Assembly (NCBI GenBank): GCA_023213395.1
Contig: CM041465.1
Span: 181,915,741 to 181,979,740, forward strand
Direction of reading: 5' to 3'
Origin: Cycas panzhihuaensis
Lineage: Eukaryota; Cycadophyta
DNA length: 64,000 nt
In this document: positions 23,419 through 34,595 of the stretch, piece after piece
Numbering within the stretch: position 1 is the stretch's first letter
Layout: each line of letters begins with the position of its first letter
The notes under the pieces: generated by a model
What the model saw: the letters and a program-made list of their open reading frames with translations, nothing else
Database searches by the model: none
What the model was told of the DNA's origin: nothing
Program-made: the position numbers and the translations under genes

Positions 23419-25943
23419 TGGGATAACCACCGACCGATGGCGCGGGAGAGATGGTGACGAAAGCGGTGGGAAGTGGAACCTACAAGGCAAGCAACTACCA
23501 CGCAGGCGCCCGTCTTGGCCGAGGCCGAGTTCGGGATCTGCAATGGAGTATGGCTACTACTGGGTGACCCTTCACCGCCTTGAGAGAAGGGCGAAGATAC
23601 GTAGGACGAACCCGAGTTGACACAGGGAGTAGGCCCCTCCACCCTTGGGTGGCCGGAAGGAGAGAGAAAGAACCTAACAAGGATAGGCCAAGAACAATCC
23701 TATGCAATCTAACCGTATCTGACGATCACGGGAAGCAAGGCGCTCATGGTTAAGGAAGAGGAGGAAGGGTAAGGGAGAAGAAGACTCCTACAACCTTTCC
23801 TACGAATAACAAAAGTACATGCAACAAGGCAAACAAATCGCAAACCAATACAAAAGGCAATTTTCCTTTTAATCTTTCGATGTTCTAATTACTAGGAAAA
23901 GAATAAAAGAAGGAAAAACCAGGGGTATCGAAGAGGAACGGAGGCGTGCACCGGCGAAGGCGTGAGAGATGGCGTAGCCTTCAGGGAGCACCCAACCACT
24001 CCAGCGTCTGGGATGTGAAATGTGGCGGCAAGCGAAAAGGGGTTTCCTTACCTTCCCGTGAAAAGTAAATGCGATACCGAAGAAGGAAAGAAACACTAAC
24101 TAGCAAATGAGATAGCATAAAATATGACACATGCAAGGGACGCTTCTGGGTGGAAGGGGGCAGACACGCGTTCTCCGCGCGTCCGAGTAATAAGCAACAA
24201 AGGTCTCCCTCCTGAGGGGAGACACCTATATGCAACACAAAGATCTTAGCAATATATGTCCAACGACATAAGCGAGTCTAAATGTACATGCATCGGTGTT
24301 AGTCCAATAAGGAAAATACCAAAGAAGAACGATCCAAATGAAAGGAAACAACAAGGTAAGCCTCGGGTGGCCTACCGCCGCAAAAGTGCCCAAACCTCTC
24401 CCAAGAGCCACGGGCAGTGAGGAGAAAGTCAAGACTCAAGGTGGAAAACTACTGCAAGAAGGGGCAAGAAAGACCCAAAGACACCCACGGGGCAACCGGA
24501 TGCTACGGGAGCAAACCGCAACCGGGAGCAAAGGTGGAGCAGAACCCGCGGTTGGGGCCTATGGATGGCACCCAAACTGAATAAAGGGTCCCAAATCAGC
24601 CGCAACTTGTGACAAATGGTTTGGGCAACCAAGGGAGCCTTGAACCCTTGTTTGCAAGCCAAGAGTAGCACGGGCGAGAGGGAGGCTTGAGGGCTTTGAG
24701 CCGCTTAGGAGCGTGGCAGGTGGTGCGGAATCCACCCAGCTCCTCTCCAAAGCCTATGCAACCCCTCAACGCCACTGCCTTGGACAGCAAACGCAGGTAA
24801 GAAGTAGAGGGAGAGTGGTACAAAGTCCCAAGAGGGAAGAAACCACCTCTCAAGCAACAAATGAAAACAAATAAGTCAAGTGTAAATATCACCAAAACAA
24901 ATACAAAGTGAAGAGTACACGGAAAGGGAGGCAAGGATTTGCCCACCAAAAGACAGTGAAGAGGGCCGGAACAAACGGCCCAGATGGAATAGAGCGTGCT
25001 AGGGGCCCTGTATGGAGGTGGAGCAGGAAACACACGCAAACGGGAACTCGTGGGTACTGGGTAGAAAAGCAGTGAAACCGCTTCAAGGAGCCCTCTCCAA
25101 GGCGTTTGAGGGGAGAGAATGTCTCGGCCAAGCCAAAGGAGGTAGCTGTATGAAGAGTGCAGTCCGATTCTTGCAGCACAATGCCAGAAGAGAAGCGAGG
25201 CGGAGAGTGTTCCTCTTGAGAGTAAATCCAAAAGTGAGTCAAAGATCCAAAGAGAGCTTCAAAACGAGCCAAAAGATGTTTAAGTACTAAAGCAAAACCC
25301 TAAAGTATGCGAATAGGGCACTACCGAGGGAGAAAAGCGCGAACCACGTGGCGGTTCGCAATAAATGCGAAATTGCCACGGATTTTAAAAACAAACAGAG
25401 ATGCGTCTGGAAACTTTAGCGATGCTGAATATTCCAGTGATGCTGAAAATTCGGCCAGATCACAAGATCACGGCGGTACCGCGAAGATTACGGCGGTATG
25501 CACCTGGAGACACAAATGGGGCCCGCCAACCGGTCAGTGTGGGGCAAGCAGTAAAAGGCTAAAGGACAACTAAAACACCCACCGGAGCAAACAAGCCAAG
25601 AAAAGCGGGCCCACGGAGCAGAAATAGGACCCCAAATGAGGTGGCAAGCTAACCAAGCGACGATGAGACATCACACGGGTGGAGGTGGCGCAAACCCGGT
25701 GGATCCAGGAGAGAGGAGGGCAGATGCGGGAAGTAATATGGTCACCAGGGTGCCACACTCGCTAAGAGTGTGCCCCCTATAGTCGTCATAGGCTAAACAT
25801 AGGTGTGGACGACGACCGTGTCCCACAAAGTCATACACATGCAAATATGTAAGCGGCACAATCAAGAATAAAAGTGATGATAATGCTAGAGACATACACA
25901 CTTACGAGTCGGTGATTCAGATCCATTCCCAAGCCGGAAAGCA
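23419..25943 (-). repeat. 5' LTR of element D (right copy)
   Basis: Plus-strand edges are TGGGATAACC and CCGGAAAGCA, matching the left copy. On the element's own strand it begins TGCTTTCCGG. The adjoining sequence at 23,390-23,418 should be the primer-binding site but fits no tRNA end that I recognise. Confidence 0.8.
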
Positions 25944-27190
25944 GAGGAAAGAAACACTAAATTAGGGACATGAGACAATAATGCTATGAGGATGAGAGAT
26001 TGCCTATATGCCATCCTTTCTTTCGTTTCAGACTGTGGTGTTTAAATGTGCCTGACCCCATTAATAGGTGATAAATAATGGAAGCTCAAAGGTGTAATAT
26101 CTATCACTTTTGGATCAACAAAACTAGCTCTACAAGTAGGGTGGGAATGTGATAGTCAAAGTAGGAGATTGCACAAAGCACCCATAAACAACACTCTTCT
26201 TTTCTCTAACTATCTCACGCATAATATACATTGAGTTATTTTGAGCCCTAACATCGATGCTATAGAGCAAAAAACTTATTCTCATATGAACCAAAGTAGA
26301 GGAAAGAAATAACATAAAGAAAAGAGCCTTAGTAATACTCAAAATTATTAAATGAACTGTAAAAATTCATTGCAATCCCTTTTTGTAGAGTTGTTAACCT
26401 ACAAAACTATGTGGAAATGAGACAACAACAATTTATTTTATGGTTTATATTTTAATTTTTTTTTAATTAAATTAAATCTTACATATTTTCAAAGTCTATT
26501 GGAACCCATTACCCACTAGTTGATGATCACATGGAGGTGATAATATAACTAAGGGCCCAAATGCTAAAGAGACTAAAGTCCTTTCAAAGATTTTTTCTAC
26601 TTTTAAGCATTTAATTACACTATTCTACTTCTATCTTTCACATATGACATTTGATTTTGATTATGTAATTGCATTGGAATTGTAACTCACTCCTCTTTAA
26701 AATGAGTACTTATTTGGTAATATTTGAGTTTGTCCTGTAAGTGAAAATGAGGTTCAAATTTGAGTCAAATATGTTATATAAAAGATATACTCAACAAATG
26801 TTAAATTTGATGCCACATAAAGCCTTAAAGGCCAAATTTAATCATTTTATGCTAGCACCCTATATGGTGAGTGAAGTTTAATATTAATATCACATAAGTT
26901 TATTTGAAAATTAAGCTTTAAAATGGCTAAGTCTAGTGATTTCTAATACCCTATGAGGTGACCAATGATAATGTCATTATTGATTTGGCATGTAAGATCT
27001 TAGAAAAGGTATTGCACACGTTGGCTATATGTTAAAATCTAAAGATGTGTGATAAATTTAAGGATTTGGCACTAAGGAGGAGTCATTTTTAATAGCAATA
27101 GGTGATTGACTATAAGTGGTAAATATCTTAGTCTAAGTTTAGTTTAATCACCTTTTTGGTATGAGACTCACTTAAGTCACATGAGCATGA

Positions 27191-27250
<60 letters not shown>

Positions 27251-27812
27251 TTCTTTTTAATGAAATTCTACTATATGAAAGCTAAAATATATGATTTATG
27301 TTGCATAAAAATTATCATATAATATTGGCCTTATAGCCTAGGGATAAGTAAAATCCCCAAACTTGTGGTCTTATTTAGTTACTATGACCCATTATGTTTT
27401 TAGGGTCACAATTATATAAGCCCTATAGGCTAAGTTTATGAGGCCATAAAGCTCACCATTGTATTTTCAACCATGAGATACCAAAGAGAGTTATTTCATA
27501 GTCATATTTAGTAAGAGGTGAGACACTCTTTCTAATTACTCTTACATATTTTTAGCATACTCAACAAGCCACCTAGGATAACATGCTCCTGAAATGATGT
27601 TGATAAAAGAGTTGATTGAAACATGTACTTGAAGTGACTACCTAGAGAATTGATGGTTATAACACCTGGTTACCCATATGGTTTAGTAGATATAGTCATT
27701 TTCATATGGACATCAATAATTTAATAAAGATTTGATGCAACTTAGAGTTGTTATAACAATAGGAAAATAAAGCAATAATTATAACATATATGAAAATAAT
27801 GAATTAAACACT
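25944..27812 (+). other. Internal region of element C, right part
   Basis: AT-rich, no coding motif recognised, ending at the polypurine tract. It contains the TG/TA/T microsatellite at 27,190-27,252. No target duplication of element D could be matched between 12,718-12,722 and 25,944-25,948. Confidence 0.5.
27190..27252. repeat. Compound microsatellite (TG)n(TA)n(T)n
   Basis: A TG run, then about 24 bp of TA, then about 20 T. Low complexity, non-coding. Confidence 0.95.
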
Positions 27813-27824
27813 AAGGGAAAGAAA
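27813..27824 (+). promoter_or_regulatory. Polypurine tract of element C
   Basis: AAGGGAAAGAAA, immediately before the first base of the right LTR. It would prime plus-strand DNA synthesis. Confidence 0.8.
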
Positions 27825-28156
27825 TATTGGATGTAATATTTGGATTAATATTTAATTCATTAGTCATTATCTAAACCCCTCCCCCCTCTCATACTCATGT
27901 AACCCTTAAGATTATCTCGATTATTATATTTTACTCATATTAATATATGTACAAGTGGACATCTTGATTTGTGTGTCAAACCCACCAAGATCACAATGTT
28001 ATTTACTTTATGAGATCCCATACATATGTGAGTATACTGCATATGTATGTACCTTTTGTAGAGTAATATAAGGAGTGAACATTTTTTATTATCCATCTTT
28101 TGTGTATTACATTTCTTCTATCAAGATGTGGTGTCATTCTTATACCACATTCAATA
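27825..28156 (+). repeat. 3' LTR of element C
   Basis: 332 bp. It starts TATTGGATGT and ends ACATTCAATA, and is co-linear with 11,287-11,612 with scattered substitutions and small indels. Confidence 0.85.
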
Positions 28157-28161
28157 GTAGA
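28157..28161. repeat. Target-site duplication of element C, right
   Basis: GTAGA, identical to 11,282-11,286. The reading frame of chromovirus G resumes directly after it. Confidence 0.85.
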
Positions 28162-28960
28162 TAATTATTATTTTAGAAGGGAATGAAGAAGGATATCTAA
28201 AAATATACAATAAAATACTCACTCTATCAAGTAAATAAGTATGAGAATATAATACCATTGGGCTTATTATAGTCACTCCTTATTTCATAAAAGAAATAGA
28301 AAAGCATTAATAGGGACTTTATAATAGGGTTGTCTATATTTTAAAACAAAGATATAATTTTTATGGTAATCGATAGATAAATAAAATTTATATATTTTAT
28401 TGTCATATAATTTACATATAAGGCTCCACAAGTTATAGAGGTGCTTTTGAAGGAGATATATAGTTTACATGGGATACCTCACATAATCATTTATGATGAA
28501 GATCCCAAATTTATAAGTCACTTATAATAAGAATTATTTAAGCAAGTAATGAACACAATAGCTATAAGTACTAATTATCACCGACTAACAAATAAATTGA
28601 CTAAAGTAGTTAATAAATATTTAGAATACTATTTTAAAAACTATGTATATGATAAATAAGATACTTAGCTCAAATGGTTACATCTTACAAAAACCTAGTA
28701 TAATTCCACATGTCACAACTTATTCAAGGTTCTCTATGGTTATGACTAAATATCATCTAAGTAATAGATATTAAAGGATAGCCACATGGAAACTATTAGG
28801 GATTATTCACAAGAAACTCAAGATACCTTATAATCCTCAAGGAATACTTAATTATTACACAAAATAGAATAAAATAATAAATAAATAGGCACTATATGGA
28901 AAGGGATTTTGATGTAGGTGACTAGGTCTAAGCTTATTTGCAACCTTATAAGCAAATATC
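28162..28960 (+). pseudogene. Chromovirus G integrase core remnant
   Basis: The first codons after the insertion read KGMKKDI, as in the F-F-W-K-G-M-K motif just before the zinc-binding Cys pair, so they continue exactly where 11,281 left off. NKDIIFMVIDR (about 28,345-28,380) is the core strand after the first catalytic Asp. LHGIPHIIIYDEDPKF (about 28,465-28,515) holds the second Asp. LTKVVNKYLEYYFKNYV (about 28,600-28,655) is the third motif, with the catalytic Glu replaced by Lys. NSTCHNLFKVLYGYD follows, matching the S-P-F-x-x-L-Y-G motif. It would join element cDNA to host DNA if intact. Numerous stops make it inactive. Confidence 0.78.
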
Positions 28961-29189
28961 TCTCAAAACATCTTGAAGGAAGAACATTAGCCTGAGGCTT
29001 TATGGACCCTATCAAATATAAAACAAGGTTGACTAAGTAGCATACATGTTAAAACTCCCTATAACCACTAGGATACATAATATCTTCTATGTTTCTTACT
29101 TGAAGAAGTAATTAGAAAAATGAATCCCAATACAAGTAAAAATTTCTATGTTAGCTAAGGAAGGAAAGTCATTCCTCATTCTTAAAGTA

Positions 29190-29345
29190 ATGAAGGACCA
29201 TAAGGAAACACTTGGCAACGTGGTATTAATTACTAGTTGAAGACTCTACTTGGGAACTAGTTGACATACTACAAAGATATCTAGTATTATAAAATGATTA
29301 CTTTCAAGACAAGGCATCTTAAGGAGGGGTGAGTAGTAATGCACT
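29190..29345 (+). pseudogene. Chromodomain at the end of chromovirus G
   Basis: In one plus frame the sequence reads VEDSTWELVDILQRY, then a decayed tail ending in GGV. This fits the second half of a chromodomain, in which W-K-G-x-P-x-E-D-x-T-W-E precedes a helix containing L-x-x-x-Y and the polyprotein often ends in a Gly-rich tail. The first half (KVMKDHKETLGNVV) is in another frame just upstream. Such domains steer chromovirus insertion toward particular chromatin. A purine-rich stretch (AAGGAGGGGTGAG, about 29,319-29,331) follows and could be the polypurine tract. Confidence 0.65.
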
Positions 29346-31451
29346 TTAAATTAATGGGCTAGTTAACTCTATTAAACTAATCAATGAGCACCTATAAAAG
29401 GATGAAAGGATAGGAAATGTTATTCATTATGATTAATCTTTGAAATTAATTTTCTATTACCAAATACACCTATTTTTCATCGTTTGGGCTTATCCAAACT
29501 CCTTGGGCTCACCTTAATCCTTTTCCTTAGAAGGCTTATTCACTAGTTTTTACTATGGACCTTAATCCAACCATTCTTATATTAAACAACCTAACTAGTA
29601 ATAACCTTTATAGTTGGTTCCATCTATTTTATGTTGGCCTATACTAAAGAATAATCCTTGATACTATGGTCTCTAAATTGACATAAAAATAAATCATCCA
29701 GGACATTTAAATAGAAAACCCTTTATTTTTAGGGTTTTCTAACCATATTAGACTAGAATAAATTTAGGAAGATCTTTTGAAAGATCAAGATGTATATAGA
29801 CGCTAATGTTGGACCATAGGCAAACCTCTCTACAAGGTAGAAGAGATATAAAATCCCCAATTAGCTTGATTAAATTATTGGTAAAAGTCCACAGGTAAAT
29901 GGGGAGGCCTGAGAATTCTAGCCAAATTGGGCATTTAAATACATAGGCCTCATTAATGGAGAAATATAGCTCCCACTAGTTGAAGACTACTAAATTCATC
30001 ATATACATCTAAGGCCCATATTTAAGAACCTACTCATGCTTGTGACAATTTAAAGATAAAGGAGAAAAAAACATTTAAAAAAGTTTAGATTGATCTTAAT
30101 TTCCACCAAAATATTTGAATAGAGCTTCGTACCCATATTCTTATAATAACTTCAAGAGGGGTTTCCCCCATAAAATAAGTATACAAGAGTGTATACCTAC
30201 CATTGCATTAAATTCTACATTCAAATTTAATAATATGGTAGGAAAGGAAGTCTCACCTTGTTAGAAATAATGGGGACAAATTTAAAAGCTTTATTTGGAG
30301 CCATTTTCCTGCATATTAAGTTATGAGAGTGATTTTAATAGTTCAATAAACAACTACCTCTAGTCACTGACTACCTCTATAAATAATAGTGATTACATCT
30401 TGTGGTAGCTATAAATATGCTTAAAAATATAATCATTTAAGTGTTGGAGAGAAGTGATAGGAAAGGGAATATAAATGTGGAAAAGACAATGTAGAAAATA
30501 TAATGATCGTTGGAAGTAACTCTATACTTACACTATCCATTCCTTTTCCCCTGACTTCTCTCTAATATATAATTTTAATCTTGATTGATTTTATTTATTT
30601 ATTTATAATTAAATAATTCTAATATTATTAAATGGGAAATTTTATATATCATTTTTCTTTTTTAAATGGGAAAGTGGTCATATGAGAGATTACCCCTCTC
30701 AATAACAAGGATCACATGTTGAACATTCTAGTATAGGCCTACTCACTAAACCCATCTCTAAAGGTAAATACATAACACTATATAGAAAGCATGGGGTTTT
30801 TATAAAGACTCATAAATATTTCCAAATTATAGCACACAACCACAAAGGACATCTAATGAAAACATGGAACTATGGATACCATGAGAGGTGCCAAAGCTAT
30901 CACTCATCTAACTTGGGCCATCATGTAGGGTGTAAAATTCATATTTGCATGGCATCCCATTATCTTCCCATGCAATTATTCTCTTATAAAATGGGTTAAT
31001 ATAATAATAGATTAAAAGCATTAGAGAAAAGGATAAATATTTAAAAAATAAATCCTATAGTAGATAAATATAATAATTGCCTGCTAAATCTAATCTTTAA
31101 TTAGGTAGACTAACCCCACAAGTTATTACAAAGGTTTATGTCTTATATTCTAACTTCACTAAGGCAACCTATAAATACAAACTTGACATCATTTAGAGTG
31201 CCTAATGGAGATCTACTAAGTTGTATAACCTTATCCCTTATCTTCATCTCTATGTAATTGCTTATGAAATGGTGTGTATGTCTTATGCATAAATGCACTA
31301 TTCTATGCATTATAAGAGTGTAGAACATTTAAATTCCAATTAATTGAATCTTCATTTGAATATGCATTTATTAACTTTGGGCTTACTTGCTAACTTGGCT
31401 TTCTTAGTTTTATTGTTAAATTATTTTAGGCTTTAGGTAATGGATGAGAAG
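29346..31451. other. AT-rich stretch without recognisable genes
   Basis: It should contain the 3' LTR of chromovirus G, but I could not match a second copy. No coding motif was recognised on either strand. Confidence 0.4.
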
Positions 31452-32135
31452 TGTAATAGGTCTATATCTTATTACTCCTCAAGATAGATGGATAGAAAGA
31501 GATAGTGTAGAAAGAAGATAGAGAGAAGGAGAAGTTCCAAGGAACATTCATTAACATAACGTAACATGATCTGTTTATAATAGAGTAGAGCATATATAGT
31601 ACTAACTCCCCATAGTATTACATTCCTACCTCTAAGATGAGCAATCCCCTATTTCCTTATTAATAACTCCCTTAACATTAATATTTACTCCCACTAACCT
31701 TAAATTCCTACTAACCTATTCTTCTATCATGAAGGCTCACCATAAGAGGTCTATTATATAGTGATCATATATTTTCATATCCCCATACCTACATAACCAT
31801 ACCAAGAAGATAAAATTATAATAAATACGATTATTTCATAGTCATGCAAAAACCATTTATAAAATGGTCATATATAGGGCCCCTTTACTTACCTCTTCCA
31901 AGGATAGTATTTTGAATAATTAAAAAGGTTTAAAAGAGAGTCATGCCTAAAATAAAGACTTTAAGTTGCCATGGAAAGAGTATAACTATGTGATATACTA
32001 ATATGATTATTATTTTCTTATGGTAGAATGCAAATATAATCACAAATAAGATAACCCTTAATGTGGGTAGTCTATGTAAAAGTAATGCAATTTGTCTACT
32101 CTTTGGACCAATAAGGGTCCTAGAAGCCTATTACA
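31452..32135. repeat. LTR-like unit with 9-bp terminal inverted repeats
   Basis: Starts TGTAATAGG and ends CCTATTACA, an exact inverted repeat with TG...CA ends, 684 bp, the size and form of an LTR. Directly to its left is the purine-rich GGATGAGAAG, which could be a polypurine tract of a plus-strand element. On the minus strand it also has TATA-like (CTATATATGC) and pyrimidine-rich U5-like blocks, so orientation is open. The flanks AGAAG and CTTAT do not match, which argues against a simple solo LTR. Confidence 0.5.
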
Positions 32136-33874
32136 CTTATTGTCTCTTACAACTAAATGTTGAGACCTATGAGATTCACAAGTGATCCTTTGACCTTATG
32201 TCTAATATTATTATTTTAAGATCACCTATGAGTATTGTTCTTACAATTTGGTAGTATGGTTGGGCAAAGGTCCCACCTTATAATATCAGTTACTCCCTAT
32301 TATTTGACAAAAAAATTTAATTCCAAGTAACAATAATTATCTTGGATAATATTTTCTCTTCATTAATGGTAAGGGAATAGATCTTGGTTCTTAGATCATA
32401 AAGTATTAACTTATAGGTTTTTCTTAATTCTAAAACTTTCTTAATTAATTACATCAATTTTCACATTGCTTTCATATTACATACCCATAGAACCTAAATT
32501 GAGATTATCCAAAGTGGTCAAAAAGGAGGTATTGAAGGTGATTTGGTCAAAAAATAGATTTATCCTAGGACAAATATTAATTATATTGAATTGAATGATG
32601 TCAAAGTTATAAATGGTGATGTATATATATTATTAAATACAAAGGATCATATCTCTAGAGATAAATAGTTGCCTCCTTTTATTAATACCTAATTATACAT
32701 TAATTAGGCTCACTATAAGCTCTCCACTCTAGAAAGGCTTCATCCTTAAAGGCTATTGGAATGAAGCTATCCTTTTACTAGTAATATAATGTTATATAGA
32801 TATAATAGATTTACATGTTGACATGTATTGTGAAAGAAGTGTTCATGATTTAACTCATGGATTGTTTTCTCTTGCTCCTTAGTTAACCATTTATTGAACT
32901 ATAGGATTAACAACCATTTTGTTTGAGTTTGATATGACCTCTAGATTTGTGAGAGAGTTATGATACATTTTACTATTATCTAAAATGTTAACAAGATTCT
33001 CTAGGGAATTTGCCATCTAAAATTAAGATAGGATATTTGGAGAGAATTGACAACATATGATTTTCATGATATTGAGACAATAGTTAGTTGACAATAACTA
33101 TGTTTAGTAGGTTTAATTTTATGAAATGTTTAGTGAAGTTCAGATGTTTATTGAAGATACAAAATGGAGAAGTTCTATGATTTTTTTTAAATTTTGAGAG
33201 AGATAAAAGGGTTACTTATGGTGAAGTTGGAATGTCATAGAATTATAGTAATCCTTTTTTCTTGGGATGTAAATATCATAATACTCTTTTTATGTGATGC
33301 CTCATCCAGAATATTATCTCATTTGTGTTCTTCTAGTTGTTCATCATAGGCTTCAAGATTAGATTCCACAACATCTATGAGTATATAATGCTTATAGTCT
33401 TATCTAAAATTACCCTTCTTATTTGAGACTAGAAGGTTTAGGTGTGTTAATATTTGTGTTTCCATCTTATGACTTAAATAAGAAGCTATAGAATATATTA
33501 CAAATATGTATATTAGATGATAAATCCAAGGCATATATGCAACCACGGTTACTTTTCTTGATGTGAGATGAACCACGAATCTAAGGACTGAATTTATTTT
33601 TCATGATGTTTCCCATGGTTGTTCATTTATACAATTTGGTTATATTAGGCTTTGTGCCTTCAATTATAGGCTCCATGATGTGTTATAATAGTAAGGTAAC
33701 AAGAAATTCTTGGAGTACCTTATTTTGTTTGGTAATAAAATCTCGTTTCAATGAGTCATTTTGCATGTCCCTAGGGAGTAGTTAAAGTATATAGTTTGAA
33801 ATTGTTTCATGATTTTTAGTTTTTAAAAATATAATATTGACTAGTGATTGTCTAACTTAATATTGCATTATGTT
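32136..33874. other. AT-rich stretch without recognisable genes
   Basis: No domain was recognised. 32,660-32,714 (AATAGTTGCCTCCTTT and onward) is repeated with changes at 49,880-49,930, suggesting an undescribed repeat or LTR end. Confidence 0.4.

Positions 33875-34595
<721 letters not shown>

Larger units (their letters stand above)
12723..25943 (-). mobile_element. Tat-lineage Ty3/gypsy retrotransposon (element D), 13.2 kb
   Basis: Minus-strand element with long LTRs (12,723-15,290 and 23,419-25,943), gag, protease, RT, RNase H and integrase in gypsy order. It is much richer in GC than the flanks. Tat-type features are MPFGLKNAGATYQRAM in RT, HKFILTATKYFTKWAEAIP and SPYYP in integrase, no chromodomain, and a long non-coding stretch between integrase and the 3' LTR (about 15,291-16,700). 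Every domain is recognisable but spread over all three frames by many small indels. The primer-binding site beside 23,419 was not recognised and no target duplication was found, so exact ends are provisional. It lies inside element C. Confidence 0.85.
11287..28156 (+). mobile_element. Non-coding LTR retroelement (element C) carrying a nested Tat element
   Basis: Two LTRs (11,287-11,612 and 27,825-28,156) are alignable along their full length and share blocks such as ATTTAATTCATTAGTCATT and GTAACCCTTAAGATTATC. A primer-binding site follows the left LTR and a polypurine tract precedes the right one, so the element runs on the plus strand. Flanking GTAGA duplications fix both ends. Once the nested element D (12,723-25,943) is removed, the internal part is about 3.0 kb and I see no gag or pol motif in it. 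It is either a non-autonomous LARD-like element or too decayed to read. The primer-binding site would suit copia or gypsy. Confidence 0.85.
10647..29345 (+). mobile_element. Chromovirus-type Ty3/gypsy fragment (element G), interrupted by element C
   Basis: Plus-strand pol fragment now in two parts. At 10,647-11,281 it reads RNase H followed by the integrase N-terminus. At 28,162-29,345 it resumes in the integrase core and ends with a chromodomain. The two parts join through the 5-bp duplication GTAGA (11,282-11,286 and 28,157-28,161) made by element C. On the left G is cut by the LTR of copia B, so RT, protease and gag are missing. The frame has many stops and shifts, making it one of the oldest layers here. 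The RNase H-integrase-chromodomain order defines the chromovirus branch. The 3' LTR was not identified. Confidence 0.8.

Noticed and set aside
19622-23426. Plus-strand ORFs opposite the Tat gag-pol
   Set aside because: Antisense shadows of the minus-strand polyprotein, with no domain of their own.
23393-25901. ORFs in the right LTR of element D, such as 211 codons at 24,596-25,231
   Set aside because: Same as above. The two LTR copies have different frames, so there is no selection for a protein.
29210-29345. A host chromodomain protein gene
   Set aside because: The chromodomain relic directly follows a decayed integrase on the same strand, as in chromovirus polyproteins.
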